Below the pieces are notes generated by a model. The model searched no databases. It was not told the origin of the DNA and was given only the letters and a program-made list of their open reading frames with translations. Positions 7,357 through 15,762 of a stretch of DNA of 50,530 nt are shown here, piece after piece. Location: positions 1 to 50,530 of the forward strand of contig JAUYQH010000003.1 of the NCBI GenBank assembly GCA_030697365.1, read 5' to 3'. This DNA is from Novosphingobium sp. (GTDB lineage Bacteria > Pseudomonadota > Alphaproteobacteria > Sphingomonadales > Sphingomonadaceae). A program made the translations under genes and the position numbers. Each line of letters starts with the position of its first letter. Within the stretch, counting starts at the first letter, position 1.

Positions 7357-9009
7357 TCAGCGGTTGGGCAGATGGCTGCCGAGGTGACGACCGGCGATAT
7401 ATCCGAAGGTCATGCCAGGGCCGAGCGTCCCGCCGGCGCCGCCGTAGACTTCGCCCAGCACCGCTGCCATGGCGTTGCCCGCGGCGTAGAGGCCAGGGAT
7501 CGGATTGCCGTCCCAATCCACGACCTGAGCGTCGGCATTGGTCTTCGGGCCACCGGCCGTGCCCAAGGCGCCCGCTTCCATCTTGACCGCATAGAAGGGA
7601 CCCTGATCGATCACGCCCAAGGTGCGGTATGGGGGATCGAAGTCCATATCGCCCCACATGTAAAAATTGTCGTAGGTATTGTCGCCGCGGTTGAAGTCAT
7701 CGTCGTGGCCCTTTCGAACCATGTCGTTGAATCGCGCCACGGTTGCCTTCAGCCCAACGCTGTCAATCCCGGCCTTTTCAGCCAGCTCTTCGAGCGTATC
7801 AGACTGCATCATGTAGGATGGGGTAGGCGCCCCCGGCGCGCAATTGAACGCGTGATACTTGTCCTTGTAACGCTGATCGATGATCAGCCAGTAGGGCAAG
7901 TTGGCATAAGTGTGGGTGCCGGCATCGAAAGCGTGGAGCGACTTGCCCAGGGCGTTGTAGTTGGTGGCTTCGTTCACGAAACGCTTGCCCGCGCGGTTGA
8001 CGAGGATGGCGCCCGGGCGAGCGCGTTCGTCCGAACCCAACAGGTAGTTCGGCTTGGCGGCGCGGTGCTGCGGTTTCATCTCAAGCACGCTCTGCATCCA
8101 GAAGGCGTTCTGCATATTGCCCAACTGGGCGCCCGCTTCGATCGCCATCAGCAGGCCGTCGCCTTCGTTTTCCGGCACGCTGACCGGACCGGTGAGCGGG
8201 CCGCGCAGGAAGGCTTTGACGAGGGTCTCGTTCCATTCGAAACCGCCGGTGGCGATGACCACGCCGCGGCGGGCGCGCACGCGGAAGTCGCGGCCGTTGG
8301 CGTCTTCGGCTAGGACGCCAGTCACCCGGGCGCCATCCTTGACGAGCTTGCGGGCGCGCTTCTCGAATTCGACCGGGATGTTGCGATCCAGAACGGCCAT
8401 GAACAACGACCCGGCCAAGGCCTGACCGAGGCCCCGGTAGTCGCCCCTTTCACGCTCTGCGAGGGTGTTTTCGTCCAGCGTGCCCCGGATCGCTTCCATC
8501 AGGCTGCCACGCAGCGGGTACGCCATTTTGCTGGGGTTCACGCGGGTCGCCCATTTCCCCAGCCGTTCGAAGGGAAAGGCCTCGTTGTCGAGAGAGCGCC
8601 CGCCGTCTGGCTTGGCCCCCGGCGAATAGGGTTGATAGTCGGGAAAGTCGGCAAAAGCACTCAGGCGGACAGGCGTCTTGTCCGCCAGGTAGTGGAGCAT
8701 CTCCGGACCGTTCTGCATGAAGGCCCAGAGCGTTTCCGGATCGAGCGCGCCCGGAGCGAGCGAATCGAGGTAGGTCACGACTTCCTCGTCCGAGTCCTCG
8801 ATGCCGGCTTCGTGCTGATGATGGTTGTTGGGAATCCAGAGCATGCCGCCCGACATGGCGGTCGTCCCGCCGACCATCCCGGACTTTTCCAGGATCACCA
8901 CATCCTTGGCGCCGAAATCATGCGCGGAGATCGCCGCCGTCATGGCCGCCCCGCCGGAGCCCAGAACGACGACGTCGGCCTCCAAATCCCATTTGACGCC
9001 ATCAGTCAT
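7357..9009 (-). CDS. FAD-dependent oxidoreductase, 3-ketosteroid delta-1-dehydrogenase-like
   Basis: This 550-aa flavoprotein has the dinucleotide motif VVLGSGGAA (15-22), EKSGMVGGTTAMSGG for FAD binding, and a C-terminal AGNAMAAVLGEVYGGAGG. Tyr522 in that block matches the catalytic tyrosine of the KstD family, whose members usually read SYPGAG there. KstD enzymes remove hydrogens from C1-C2 of 3-keto ring A of steroids; relatives do the same on other cyclic ketones or act as fumarate-reductase-like enzymes. Its presence hints at a cyclic-ketone intermediate. It starts at ATG 9009 and lies 162 bases downstream of the SDR gene of the long minus-strand cluster, perhaps with its own promoter. 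Confidence 0.85.
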   Translation of the reverse strand: MTDGVKWDLEADVVVLGSGGAAMTAAISAHDFGAKDVVILEKSGMVGGTTAMSGGMLWIPNNHHQHEAGIEDSDEEVVTYLDSLAPGALDPETLWAFMQNGPEMLHYLADKTPVRLSAFADFPDYQPYSPGAKPDGGRSLDNEAFPFERLGKWATRVNPSKMAYPLRGSLMEAIRGTLDENTLAERERGDYRGLGQALAGSLFMAVLDRNIPVEFEKRARKLVKDGARVTGVLAEDANGRDFRVRARRGVVIATGGFEWNETLVKAFLRGPLTGPVSVPENEGDGLLMAIEAGAQLGNMQNAFWMQSVLEMKPQHRAAKPNYLLGSDERARPGAILVNRAGKRFVNEATNYNALGKSLHAFDAGTHTYANLPYWLIIDQRYKDKYHAFNCAPGAPTPSYMMQSDTLEELAEKAGIDSVGLKATVARFNDMVRKGHDDDFNRGDNTYDNFYMWGDMDFDPPYRTLGVIDQGPFYAVKMEAGALGTAGGPKTNADAQVVDWDGNPIPGLYAAGNAMAAVLGEVYGGAGGTLGPGMTFGYIAGRHLGSHLPNR

Positions 9010-9171
9010 AGCTCAACTCCCAGTTTGGTCGGTTTTGCAGGAGCGCCCATATCGAACACCGACGCTCTGCCTCCAGTTGGTCTGACACCATAATTTCGGC
9101 CGGGGTTGGCAGCCACTTGGACAAGTCCTAGGCCCCGACCTGCGATCTTCCCCGAAAAGAGGGGAGACCAT

Positions 9172-9948
9172 CTACCGAGTGAGGTAACCACCTTCCACTG
9201 CCAGGCTGTGCCCGGTTACGTAGCTCGAGGCGTCGGAGCAGAGCCAGGCGCTTGCCTCGGCGACTTCCTCAGGTTTGCCGAAGCGGTTGAACAGGCTCAG
9301 CGCAGGGGCGAACTCTTCCTCGGTAAAGTTGTTCTGGACCAGCGCATGGCGCAGCATCGGAGTGTCAATCGCGCCGGGGAGCACTGCGTTCACCCGGATG
9401 TTCTGCCCGGCGTATTCGAGGCTGCCGGTCTTGGTGAGGCCGATCACGCCGTGCTTGGCGGCGACGTACGCGGCGTTGTGCGGCTGCGGGCGGAACGAGC
9501 TGACCGAGCCCACGTTGACGATGGCTCCGGGCGAGGCCTGGGCAAGGAACTGGCGTATCTCGTATTTCATGCACAGCATGACCGAGCGCAGATCGACCCG
9601 GATCACTTTGTCCCACACCGCCATGTCGGCGTCGGCGATCGGCAGCACGTCGGGCGTGATCGCGGCGTTATTGACCGCGCAGTCGAGCCGCCCGAATTCG
9701 GCTACGGTCGCGGCGACGAGCGCGGCGACCTGGTCTTCCTCGGCAACGTCACACGTGACGACGTGCGCCGCACCGCCCTCGGCGCGGATCGCGGCTGCGG
9801 TCTCCTCGGCTGCGGCGGTATTGATGTCGCTGACCACGACCTTTGCACCGCGCGCTGCGAACAGCCGCGCGGTGGCCGCGCCCATTCCCATCCCCGCGCC
9901 GGTGACGATCGCCACCCGGCCGGAGAGGCCGTTTCTTGTAGCATCCAT
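9172..9948 (-). CDS. SDR-family oxidoreductase
   Basis: This 258-aa classical SDR shows TGAGMGMG at 16-23, VNNAA in place of NNAG, and Tyr161/Lys165 in YVAAK. The ATG at 9948 has GAGAGGA upstream. It follows the SnoaL-like gene by 19 bases in a long minus-strand operon. The downstream gap to the flavoprotein holds only a weak CCCC/GGGG hairpin without a U-run. Confidence 0.9.
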   Translation of the reverse strand: MDATRNGLSGRVAIVTGAGMGMGAATARLFAARGAKVVVSDINTAAAEETAAAIRAEGGAAHVVTCDVAEEDQVAALVAATVAEFGRLDCAVNNAAITPDVLPIADADMAVWDKVIRVDLRSVMLCMKYEIRQFLAQASPGAIVNVGSVSSFRPQPHNAAYVAAKHGVIGLTKTGSLEYAGQNIRVNAVLPGAIDTPMLRHALVQNNFTEEEFAPALSLFNRFGKPEEVAEASAWLCSDASSYVTGHSLAVEGGYLTR

Positions 9949-9967
9949 TGGGTGAGTCCTCTCGGGG

Positions 9968-10405
9968 TCAGGCAGGAACGTCGGCGAGGGTGCCGGACAA
10001 CGGCATCAGGAAATCCATGGTGTAGCGCTTCGCCCTCCACCCCGCGGCTGTTCGAACCACGTCGAAGTAGTAGCGCCCGTTTACGGTCACCGAGCCGCCG
10101 TCCTTCGAGCGCCCCATCCCGATAATATAGGCTCGCGCCGAAGCACGATCTCCCTCGAACGAGGTCAGCGCAAAGTTAGTCAGGTAGTGCGCGTGGTGGG
10201 TCATCCCCGCGAAGACCGCAGCGAAGAACCCACGGATTCCGGCGTGGCCCTGCTTGCTCGGCATGCCGATCCCGGACAGATCGAACAGCGCATCCTCGGT
10301 GAACACCGCGCAAATCGCGTCGATGTCGGTGAGGCTGTCGACCGCGGTGCAGTACGACACCAGCAAGTCCTCGATCGCTAGGCGATCCTCGATCGGCGCG
10401 CTCAT
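9968..10405 (-). CDS. SnoaL-like (NTF2-fold) protein, overlaps a Rieske gene
   Basis: This 145-aa protein begins at ATG 10405, within the ATGA that ends the Rieske gene upstream; the larger open frame is only a shadow. The opening IEDLLVSYCTAVDSLT and the closing RYYFDVVRTAAGW pattern are those of SnoaL_4-type proteins, single-domain cone-shaped NTF2 folds. Family members include isomerases, cyclases and dehydratases. Ring-hydroxylase beta subunits share this fold, and the tight coupling to an alpha-only Rieske gene makes an accessory-subunit role worth testing (inference). Confidence 0.8.
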   Translation of the reverse strand: MSAPIEDRLAIEDLLVSYCTAVDSLTDIDAICAVFTEDALFDLSGIGMPSKQGHAGIRGFFAAVFAGMTHHAHYLTNFALTSFEGDRASARAYIIGMGRSKDGGSVTVNGRYYFDVVRTAAGWRAKRYTMDFLMPLSGTLADVPA

Positions 10406-11721
10406 ATCCGGGCGTGGACCATGTCGTCGAGCAGCTCGTGGAAGCGCTGCACGCGTTTCTCCTGGTTGCTGAGGATGCAGCCCTTGAAACCGCGGGAATT
10501 GAGGCCCTGCTGCTGGCTGGTGCCGATCGACAGATCCTGATCGGCGACGAAGCCCAAGGATACGCCGTCGCCGTAGACCGAATGGACATGCTCGGCGTGG
10601 CGCAGCGGGACCACCCCGATCGGGGTCTCGACCTCGGTCATCCCGGCGACCTGCGGGACCAGTACCCAGTGCTGGAACACGCATTTCTCAGGATCGGTCG
10701 GGTGCGGTTCGGTGCGCAGGATCTGGCACTGTTCGGGCGACATCGTCAGCGTCAGGTTGGGGAACATCGTGCAGTGAAAATAATCGACCAGTTGCTGATC
10801 GGTCATGTGAGCATAATTGGCGAAGCCACGTTCGGGACCGAGTCGCCGCTTGGCTTCGATCACTGCGGCGCGGATCTCGTGGGTGCGGCCTTTGTAGGCG
10901 GCGGGATCGACCCCCCACGAACTCGCAATCGCATCAAGCGGAGCGGGCACCTCGCCGCTGGCGAAGTCTTGGCGGGTCGTGGCCTGGTGGCCCTTCATCC
11001 ACATCGCGTTGTGGCCGCTGTCGTACATCTCGAACAGGGTGTCGGGCAGGCCGTCGTTGATGAAAGTCGACAGCTCGGGATGGATCGTAGGAAGGTGGTA
11101 GCTTTCGTTGAAATTGTCGCGAATGATCTTCCAGTTGAAGTCGCAGTCTGCGGACAGGTTCATCACCCGCACCCAGTTGTCGAGGCCGTAGCCGGCGAGC
11201 CGTTCGGGGTAGGGCGCCAGCCATTCGAGCAGCGGCTTGGCCTGCGGGTCCATGCACCAGAACACGAACGGGCCCCAGGTCTCGCAACGCAGCTCGGCGA
11301 GGCGGACCTTGCCGCAGGGATTGCCGCCAGGGAAATCCTCCGGGTCCTGGACATGCACCAGTGTGCCGTCGGGGTCGAACTGCCAGCCATGATAGCCGCA
11401 AGTAAGGCGCGGCGCGCCGCCGACATCACCCAGGACCAGTCGGTTGCCGCGGTGCGGACAGGTGTTGTAGAACGCCTTGATCGACCCGTCGGCCTGGCGG
11501 ACCATCACCACCGATTCCTTGGCGAAGTTGTGACGGATGAAGTCGCCTTCCTCCTCCAGCTCGGCCAGCACCCCGCCCAGATGCCAGACCCGCGACCACA
11601 GGTTGCGGTTCTCCAGCTCCATCCAGTCCTTGGAGATATAGCGTTCGGCGGTGATCGTATCGCCGCGCACCGGCGGATCGAACCCTTCCGAATAGCGCGA
11701 CAGCGTCGATTCGACAGTCAT
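10402..11721 (-). CDS. Rieske non-heme iron oxygenase, alpha subunit (2 of 4)
   Basis: This 439-aa oxygenase has Rieske ligands Cys88/His90 (CPHRG) and Cys108/His111 (CGYHGW), and catalytic His209/His214 in NESYHLPTIHP with Glu206 at the bridging position. It starts at ATG 11721, with GGGACGAGGA upstream, rather than at the far end of the open frame. It resembles the Rieske protein at 19029 along its length, with ligands at nearly identical positions, so the two are paralogues. It sits between two SnoaL-like genes. A hydroxylation or demethylation role is known for the family; the substrate is not known. Confidence 0.93.
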   Translation of the reverse strand: MTVESTLSRYSEGFDPPVRGDTITAERYISKDWMELENRNLWSRVWHLGGVLAELEEEGDFIRHNFAKESVVMVRQADGSIKAFYNTCPHRGNRLVLGDVGGAPRLTCGYHGWQFDPDGTLVHVQDPEDFPGGNPCGKVRLAELRCETWGPFVFWCMDPQAKPLLEWLAPYPERLAGYGLDNWVRVMNLSADCDFNWKIIRDNFNESYHLPTIHPELSTFINDGLPDTLFEMYDSGHNAMWMKGHQATTRQDFASGEVPAPLDAIASSWGVDPAAYKGRTHEIRAAVIEAKRRLGPERGFANYAHMTDQQLVDYFHCTMFPNLTLTMSPEQCQILRTEPHPTDPEKCVFQHWVLVPQVAGMTEVETPIGVVPLRHAEHVHSVYGDGVSLGFVADQDLSIGTSQQQGLNSRGFKGCILSNQEKRVQRFHELLDDMVHARI

Positions 11722-11747
11722 TGTCCTCGTCCCGTTAGGTTCGTCGT

Positions 11748-12281
11748 TCAGCGCGGCCAGGCGCGCGTCTGGCTGAAGTCCGCTCCGCGTCGGCCGCCCC
11801 GGTTGGTTGTCGGGTTCGCCTCGTAGAAGCTGTGGTCGGCCGGATCGTCCTTCACCCAGTCGGTGATAAGCAGCCGTTTGGCGATCCGCCACTCGCCATT
11901 GTTGCAGGCGTATTCGTCGATGTAGCGTCCGGCGATAAACAGGTCGCCAGGCTTGCCCGATTCGTCGCGGGTGCCGTGCCAAGCGCGGAAATAGCATTCG
12001 CCGCTGGCGCGCTCCGCATCGTGGACCTCGATCCGGACCTGCCCCAGCATGTGATGAGTTGTCTCCATGGTCGCGAGCATGTCCTGACCGAAGGTAATGA
12101 AGTCGTCGACCGGCCCGGCCATTAGCCCGCAATCGACCCATGCGCCGTTGTGGAACGCCGAGCGTTGCAGCACGGGATCGAGCCGGTCGAGTCCGCGCAT
12201 ATAGCGGTGCACCGCGTCGGTTATGTCGCGCCGCGCTGCCAGATCGCGGACTTCGGCTTCGAGGTCGAACGCTTTACTCAT
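11748..12281 (-). CDS. SnoaL-like (NTF2-fold) protein
   Basis: This 177-aa protein starts at ATG 12281 within the ATGA closing the SDR gene upstream. It opens with a helix (DLAARRDITDAVHRYMRGLDR) and continues with the IAGRYIDEYACNNGEWRIAKR strand pattern of SnoaL_4 proteins. It ends 26 bases before the Rieske gene, so the Rieske protein is flanked by NTF2-fold proteins on both sides. A lyase/isomerase or structural role is possible; nothing in the sequence decides between them. Confidence 0.8.
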   Translation of the reverse strand: MSKAFDLEAEVRDLAARRDITDAVHRYMRGLDRLDPVLQRSAFHNGAWVDCGLMAGPVDDFITFGQDMLATMETTHHMLGQVRIEVHDAERASGECYFRAWHGTRDESGKPGDLFIAGRYIDEYACNNGEWRIAKRLLITDWVKDDPADHSFYEANPTTNRGGRRGADFSQTRAWPR

Positions 12282-13024
12282 GCCATGGTCTCGCCGTTGT
12301 CGATGGTGATGCAGGTGCCGGTAATGTGGCGGCCGTCGTCGCAAGCAAGGTAGAGCACCATCTTGGCGACGTCGCTGGGCTGGCCCATCCCATGGGCATT
12401 GATCTGGTCGAGCCCGGCTGCGTCCTGCGGCAGTTCGGCCAGCGCCTGCGCGGTCATCGGAGTGACGATCCCGCCCGGAGCGATGGCGTTGACGCGGATG
12501 CGGTAGGCCTGCTCGCGGCAATGCACCGCGATCGAGCGGGTCATGGCGATGATCCCGGCCTTGGCTGCGGTGTAAGCCGGGATTGTGCTGATCCCCTTGA
12601 GCGCGGCGACCGAGGCCATGTTGACGATCGAGCCGCAGCCGTCGCGGCTCATGTGCGGAATCGCCACCCGACAGCCGAGAAAGGTGCCGCCCAGCATGAC
12701 ATCGGTCTGAAACCGGAAGTCCTCGTACGACAGGTCCTCGATCGTCCCGAACCGGACCATCCCGGCGTTGTTGACCAGTGTATCGATTCGACCGAAGCGG
12801 TCGAGCGTGGCGACCACCACTTCGGTCCAGCGCGCTTCGTCGCGGACGTCGTGATGGAGGTAGAGGCAGCCGGGAATCTCGGCCGCGACTTGGGCGCCGA
12901 GTTCGTCCTGGACGTCAGTGATCACCACCTGCGCCCCCTCGCGCGCCAGAACCCGCGCGTCCTCTGCGCCGAGACCCGAAGCGCCGCCGGTGATCAGCGC
13001 GACTTTGCCGTCCATTTTGCCCAT
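12278..13024 (-). CDS. SDR-family oxidoreductase
   Basis: This 248-aa classical SDR shows TGGASGLG at 12-19, VNNAG, Ser138 in NMASVA, and Tyr151/Lys155 in YTAAK. The start chosen is ATG 13024 (MGKMDGK) behind AGGAACC; a second Met three residues on is possible, and the frame extends upstream without conservation. It follows the GFA-domain gene by ten bases and overlaps the SnoaL-like gene downstream. Confidence 0.9.
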   Translation of the reverse strand: MGKMDGKVALITGGASGLGAEDARVLAREGAQVVITDVQDELGAQVAAEIPGCLYLHHDVRDEARWTEVVVATLDRFGRIDTLVNNAGMVRFGTIEDLSYEDFRFQTDVMLGGTFLGCRVAIPHMSRDGCGSIVNMASVAALKGISTIPAYTAAKAGIIAMTRSIAVHCREQAYRIRVNAIAPGGIVTPMTAQALAELPQDAAGLDQINAHGMGQPSDVAKMVLYLACDDGRHITGTCITIDNGETMA

Positions 13025-13034
13025 CGCCGGGTTC

Positions 13035-13448
13035 CTATTGCTCGAGGAGTTGTTCGTGGTGGCCCGGAAACGCAACCCAGCCTTGTGCACTCTTCGTCCA
13101 CATATGCGTCGCCGGTTCGAGGTCGCGGGTCACGTCTAGCGTGCCGGCCTTGAAGAAGATGATGCCCTGTTCGCGCGCCTGGTCGGTGTCGGTCAGAACC
13201 GGGGAGCCGCATCGCGGGCAGAACCGGCGAAAGACCGCGTTTCCGGTGTCCGCGGTATCGGTGTAGGTCGCCAGCTCGCCGGTCAGCGCCAGATCGTCGC
13301 GCGCGATCATGCCGACCACGGACAGCGCCGATCCCGACTGCTTCTGGCAGTTGCTGCACGAACAGGTCACCAGCCATCGTGGCGGCCACGGCAGGGAATA
13401 GCGCACCGCGCCGCACAGGCATCCGCCCTCGCGCCGTTCCTCGCTCAT
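13035..13448 (-). CDS. GFA (CENP-V/formaldehyde-activating-like) zinc-binding protein
   Basis: This 137-aa protein has the family's cysteine pattern: Cys10-x-Cys12 (GGCLCG), Cys29-x-Cys31-x2-Cys34 (CSCSNC), and Cys77-x2-Cys80 (FCPRCGSPV). GFA-domain proteins bind zinc, and some were described as binding the glutathione adduct of formaldehyde; many have no assigned role. Its ATG overlaps the P450 stop (ATGA). Next to a P450 and Rieske genes, which can demethylate and release formaldehyde, a protective role is conceivable but is inference. Confidence 0.85.
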   Translation of the reverse strand: MSEERREGGCLCGAVRYSLPWPPRWLVTCSCSNCQKQSGSALSVVGMIARDDLALTGELATYTDTADTGNAVFRRFCPRCGSPVLTDTDQAREQGIIFFKAGTLDVTRDLEPATHMWTKSAQGWVAFPGHHEQLLEQ

Positions 13449-14650
13449 GGGATCTCCCACTCGAGACACAGTCGTCGGATGCTGCCGACGATGCCCGGAA
13501 CATGGCTCAGGTCGCTGTCCGGCGCGACCCGGAAATCGGGGATACGGCGCAGCCATTCGGTCAGTGTCGTCGCGACTTCCTGCCGCGCCAGTTCTTGTCC
13601 TGGGCACATGTGCGGCCCGCTGCCGAAGGCCGAATGGCGCGCGCGGGTGCGGGCGAAGTCGATCTTGAGCGGATTGGGATTTATCGCCGGGTCGAGCCCA
13701 TGGACCGCGGTCGGGATCGCGATCATTTCGCCCGCCATGAGCAAAACCCCGCGGAAGTCGATGTCGTTGCGCACTTCGCGGGCGATCGTCACAAGACCGA
13801 AGCGACGAAACAGCTCGTTGACCGCAGAGGTAATGCTGTTCGGATTGGCGCGCAGCGCGGCTCGAGCCGTTTCGTCCTCGGCCAGCGCGCGCATCGCAAA
13901 CGATAGGAAGTTGACCACCGTATCGAGCCCGGCAATCAGCACCTGGGTGCAGATCGACAGCGCCTGGTCGTGGTCCAGCGGCCGCCCGTCAAGCCCGCTG
14001 GTCAGCATCCGGCTCAGCATGTCGTCGCCAGGGGCGGCGCGACGCGCTTCGACCACGGGCTCCAGGTATTCGAAGAACAGCGACCGGGCGGTTTCGAAAG
14101 TCAGGTCCTGCCCGGGGCGAGTCATGCATTCGGCCCAATGGCGGATGCGCGGCGCCTCGGCCTCGGGCAGATCGACCAGCGCCATGAAGATCCGGACCGG
14201 GAAGACCTCTGCGTATTGCGCGGTGAAGTTGCAGTGGCCCGCGGCGAGAAAGCTGTCGATCAGAGCACCTGCGGTGGCGCGAATCTCTTCGGACAGTCCG
14301 CGAACCGCCGCGGGGTTGAGGTTGGCGTTGAGCAGCAGGCGGTAGGGGCGGTGCGCGGGCGGATCGATTGTCGTCGGGATCAACGCGTGAAGCTCGCCGA
14401 CCGATTTGGGCAAGACGATGACGCGCGACGAGAAGCGCTCCGCATCGCACTGGACCTCTTGCAAAGCTGCGCCGCCCAGCACGATCCAGTGGCCTTCGTT
14501 GCGCGGGGTCCACACCACATCCGGATTGTCCGCCTGCAACGCCGCCCAAGCGTGGTGGAAGCCGTGCTCGACCCCGGGCGGCGAATAGATGTCGATATCG
14601 ACGATGCGCTCGCGCGGGACGTGTGGCGGGGGTGTCGCCAGCTCAGTCAT
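13445..14650 (-). CDS. cytochrome P450
   Basis: This 401-aa soluble bacterial P450 has the I-helix motif AGLDT at 240-244, the K-helix ExxR at Glu279-Arg282 (ELFR), and the heme loop FGSGPHMCPG with Cys349 as ligand. There is no membrane anchor. The length is typical of class I bacterial enzymes, which take electrons from a small ferredoxin; none is encoded next to it. It overlaps the double SnoaL gene by eight bases and the GFA gene by four. It probably hydroxylates a camphor- or terpene-sized substrate, judging only by its general type. Confidence 0.93.
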   Translation of the reverse strand: MTELATPPPHVPRERIVDIDIYSPPGVEHGFHHAWAALQADNPDVVWTPRNEGHWIVLGGAALQEVQCDAERFSSRVIVLPKSVGELHALIPTTIDPPAHRPYRLLLNANLNPAAVRGLSEEIRATAGALIDSFLAAGHCNFTAQYAEVFPVRIFMALVDLPEAEAPRIRHWAECMTRPGQDLTFETARSLFFEYLEPVVEARRAAPGDDMLSRMLTSGLDGRPLDHDQALSICTQVLIAGLDTVVNFLSFAMRALAEDETARAALRANPNSITSAVNELFRRFGLVTIAREVRNDIDFRGVLLMAGEMIAIPTAVHGLDPAINPNPLKIDFARTRARHSAFGSGPHMCPGQELARQEVATTLTEWLRRIPDFRVAPDSDLSHVPGIVGSIRRLCLEWEIP

Positions 14651-15704
14651 TCAGGGTGTCCCACAACGCATAAACCGGATCGCCGCGACCGAACTGCCCC
14701 CAGCTGGTCAGGGCCTTATAGAAGCCGCCGCGTTCGAGGCTGGTCGGGTGTGAGGTGTTCCAGTCGGTGACAAAGGTCCGGCTCTGGATCAGCCATTTGC
14801 CGTCGCGGCGGACATAGCGATCGATATAGCGTCCTCCGGTCATCACGTCGAACCCGTCCTTGACCATGTGGGCCAGCGCATAGTGCTCGCCGACCGCCTC
14901 GTCGCCGCTGACTTCGATCCACTCGTTGGCAACGGAATGGAAGCACAGATCGAGCTGGTCGCGCACGAAAGCGCAGATTCCGCTTGCGAACTCTGCGCCC
15001 GATCCGTTGATCACCCCGCTGATCACGGTCGAATCCGCGCTGAAGATCGACGCCAGCAACGCCTCGTCAGCGCGATCGACCCCGCGGCAGTAGCCCATGA
15101 TCAGGTCGTGGATTTCGGCCCGGGCAAGTGCGGCGTCGAGTCCGGTGGAAGTGGCGGGTGCGGTCATCGTGGCGGTCCTTGCGCTGGCGGCGTGGTGGGC
15201 GAGCAGGGCGCGGCCCGGGTCGGCGGCGCCTTTGGCGCCTTCGGGGACGTAGTGGGCAAATGTGGCCGAAGGATCGCCGCGCACCACGGTGGTCGCGCGG
15301 TTCATGTTGCCTTCGATTACGTACTTGCGGTGCGTCATCCGCCATTCGCCATCGCGCCGGGCGTGGCGGTCGAGATAGCGGCCGAGCACCAGGCGCTGGA
15401 GTTCGGCCTCTTCGGTGTAGGCGATCACATAGGATTCGGAGACCGCCTTATCGTCCGAAACCTTGATCCAGGTGTTCGAGGTGCGGTGCAGCGTGGGCAG
15501 GCCAGCTTTCATCGCGCCCGACAGGATGCCGACGAAAGTGGCCGCGTCGCCCGCGAAGAAGCCGTAGTCGACCGTCGCTCCCGGATGATAGGCGCCGCCG
15601 AGCAGCCCCGTGTCGGCCCGGTCGATCCCCCGGCTGTGCAGCGCGAGCGCGTTGAGGATGTGGTGCCGGGCTACCAGCGTCTCGGCGTCGATCACTTGCG
15701 TCAA
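14643..15704 (-). CDS. tandem SnoaL-like protein (two NTF2-fold domains)
   Basis: This 353-aa protein contains two SnoaL-like domains in one frame: roughly residues 1-150 (HHILNALALHSRGIDRAD) and 185-345 (HDLIMGYCRGVDRADEALL), joined by a linker of about 30 residues. The two halves share the GRYLDR/GRYIDR and RRDGEW/RRDGKW segments, so the gene arose by duplication and fusion. The start is uncertain: TTG 15704 lies just after GAAGGA and GTG 15695 is three codons later. An internal ATG could start the second domain alone. It is the first gene of the long minus-strand operon. Confidence 0.75.
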   Translation of the reverse strand: MTQVIDAETLVARHHILNALALHSRGIDRADTGLLGGAYHPGATVDYGFFAGDAATFVGILSGAMKAGLPTLHRTSNTWIKVSDDKAVSESYVIAYTEEAELQRLVLGRYLDRHARRDGEWRMTHRKYVIEGNMNRATTVVRGDPSATFAHYVPEGAKGAADPGRALLAHHAASARTATMTAPATSTGLDAALARAEIHDLIMGYCRGVDRADEALLASIFSADSTVISGVINGSGAEFASGICAFVRDQLDLCFHSVANEWIEVSGDEAVGEHYALAHMVKDGFDVMTGGRYIDRYVRRDGKWLIQSRTFVTDWNTSHPTSLERGGFYKALTSWGQFGRGDPVYALWDTLND

Positions 15705-15716
15705 ATTCCTTCGGCC

Positions 15717-15748
15717 AAAAAATCCCCGGCCGGAAGGTCCGGTCGGGG
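15717..15748 (-). terminator. intrinsic terminator after the TonB receptor gene
   Basis: On the minus strand, CCCCGACCGG-ACCTT-CCGGCCGGGG forms a 10-bp stem with one mismatch, followed at once by ATTTTTT. It lies 14 bases after the receptor stop and 12 bases before the start of the next operon, so it could either separate them or attenuate read-through. Confidence 0.75.
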
Positions 15749-15762
15749 CAGGTAGGAAGCGG

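Noticed and set aside
9010..9171. A terminator between the SDR and the KstD-like gene
   Set aside because: The only hairpin has a 4-bp CCCC/GGGG stem and no U-run on the minus strand.
9968..10405. A classical ring-hydroxylating dioxygenase beta subunit
   Set aside because: The sequence pattern is SnoaL_4-like and I do not recognise the beta-subunit signature; only the fold is shared.
10414..11826. A 470-codon plus-strand frame
   Set aside because: It is antisense to the Rieske gene at 10402, which has all iron ligands; composition explains the open frame.
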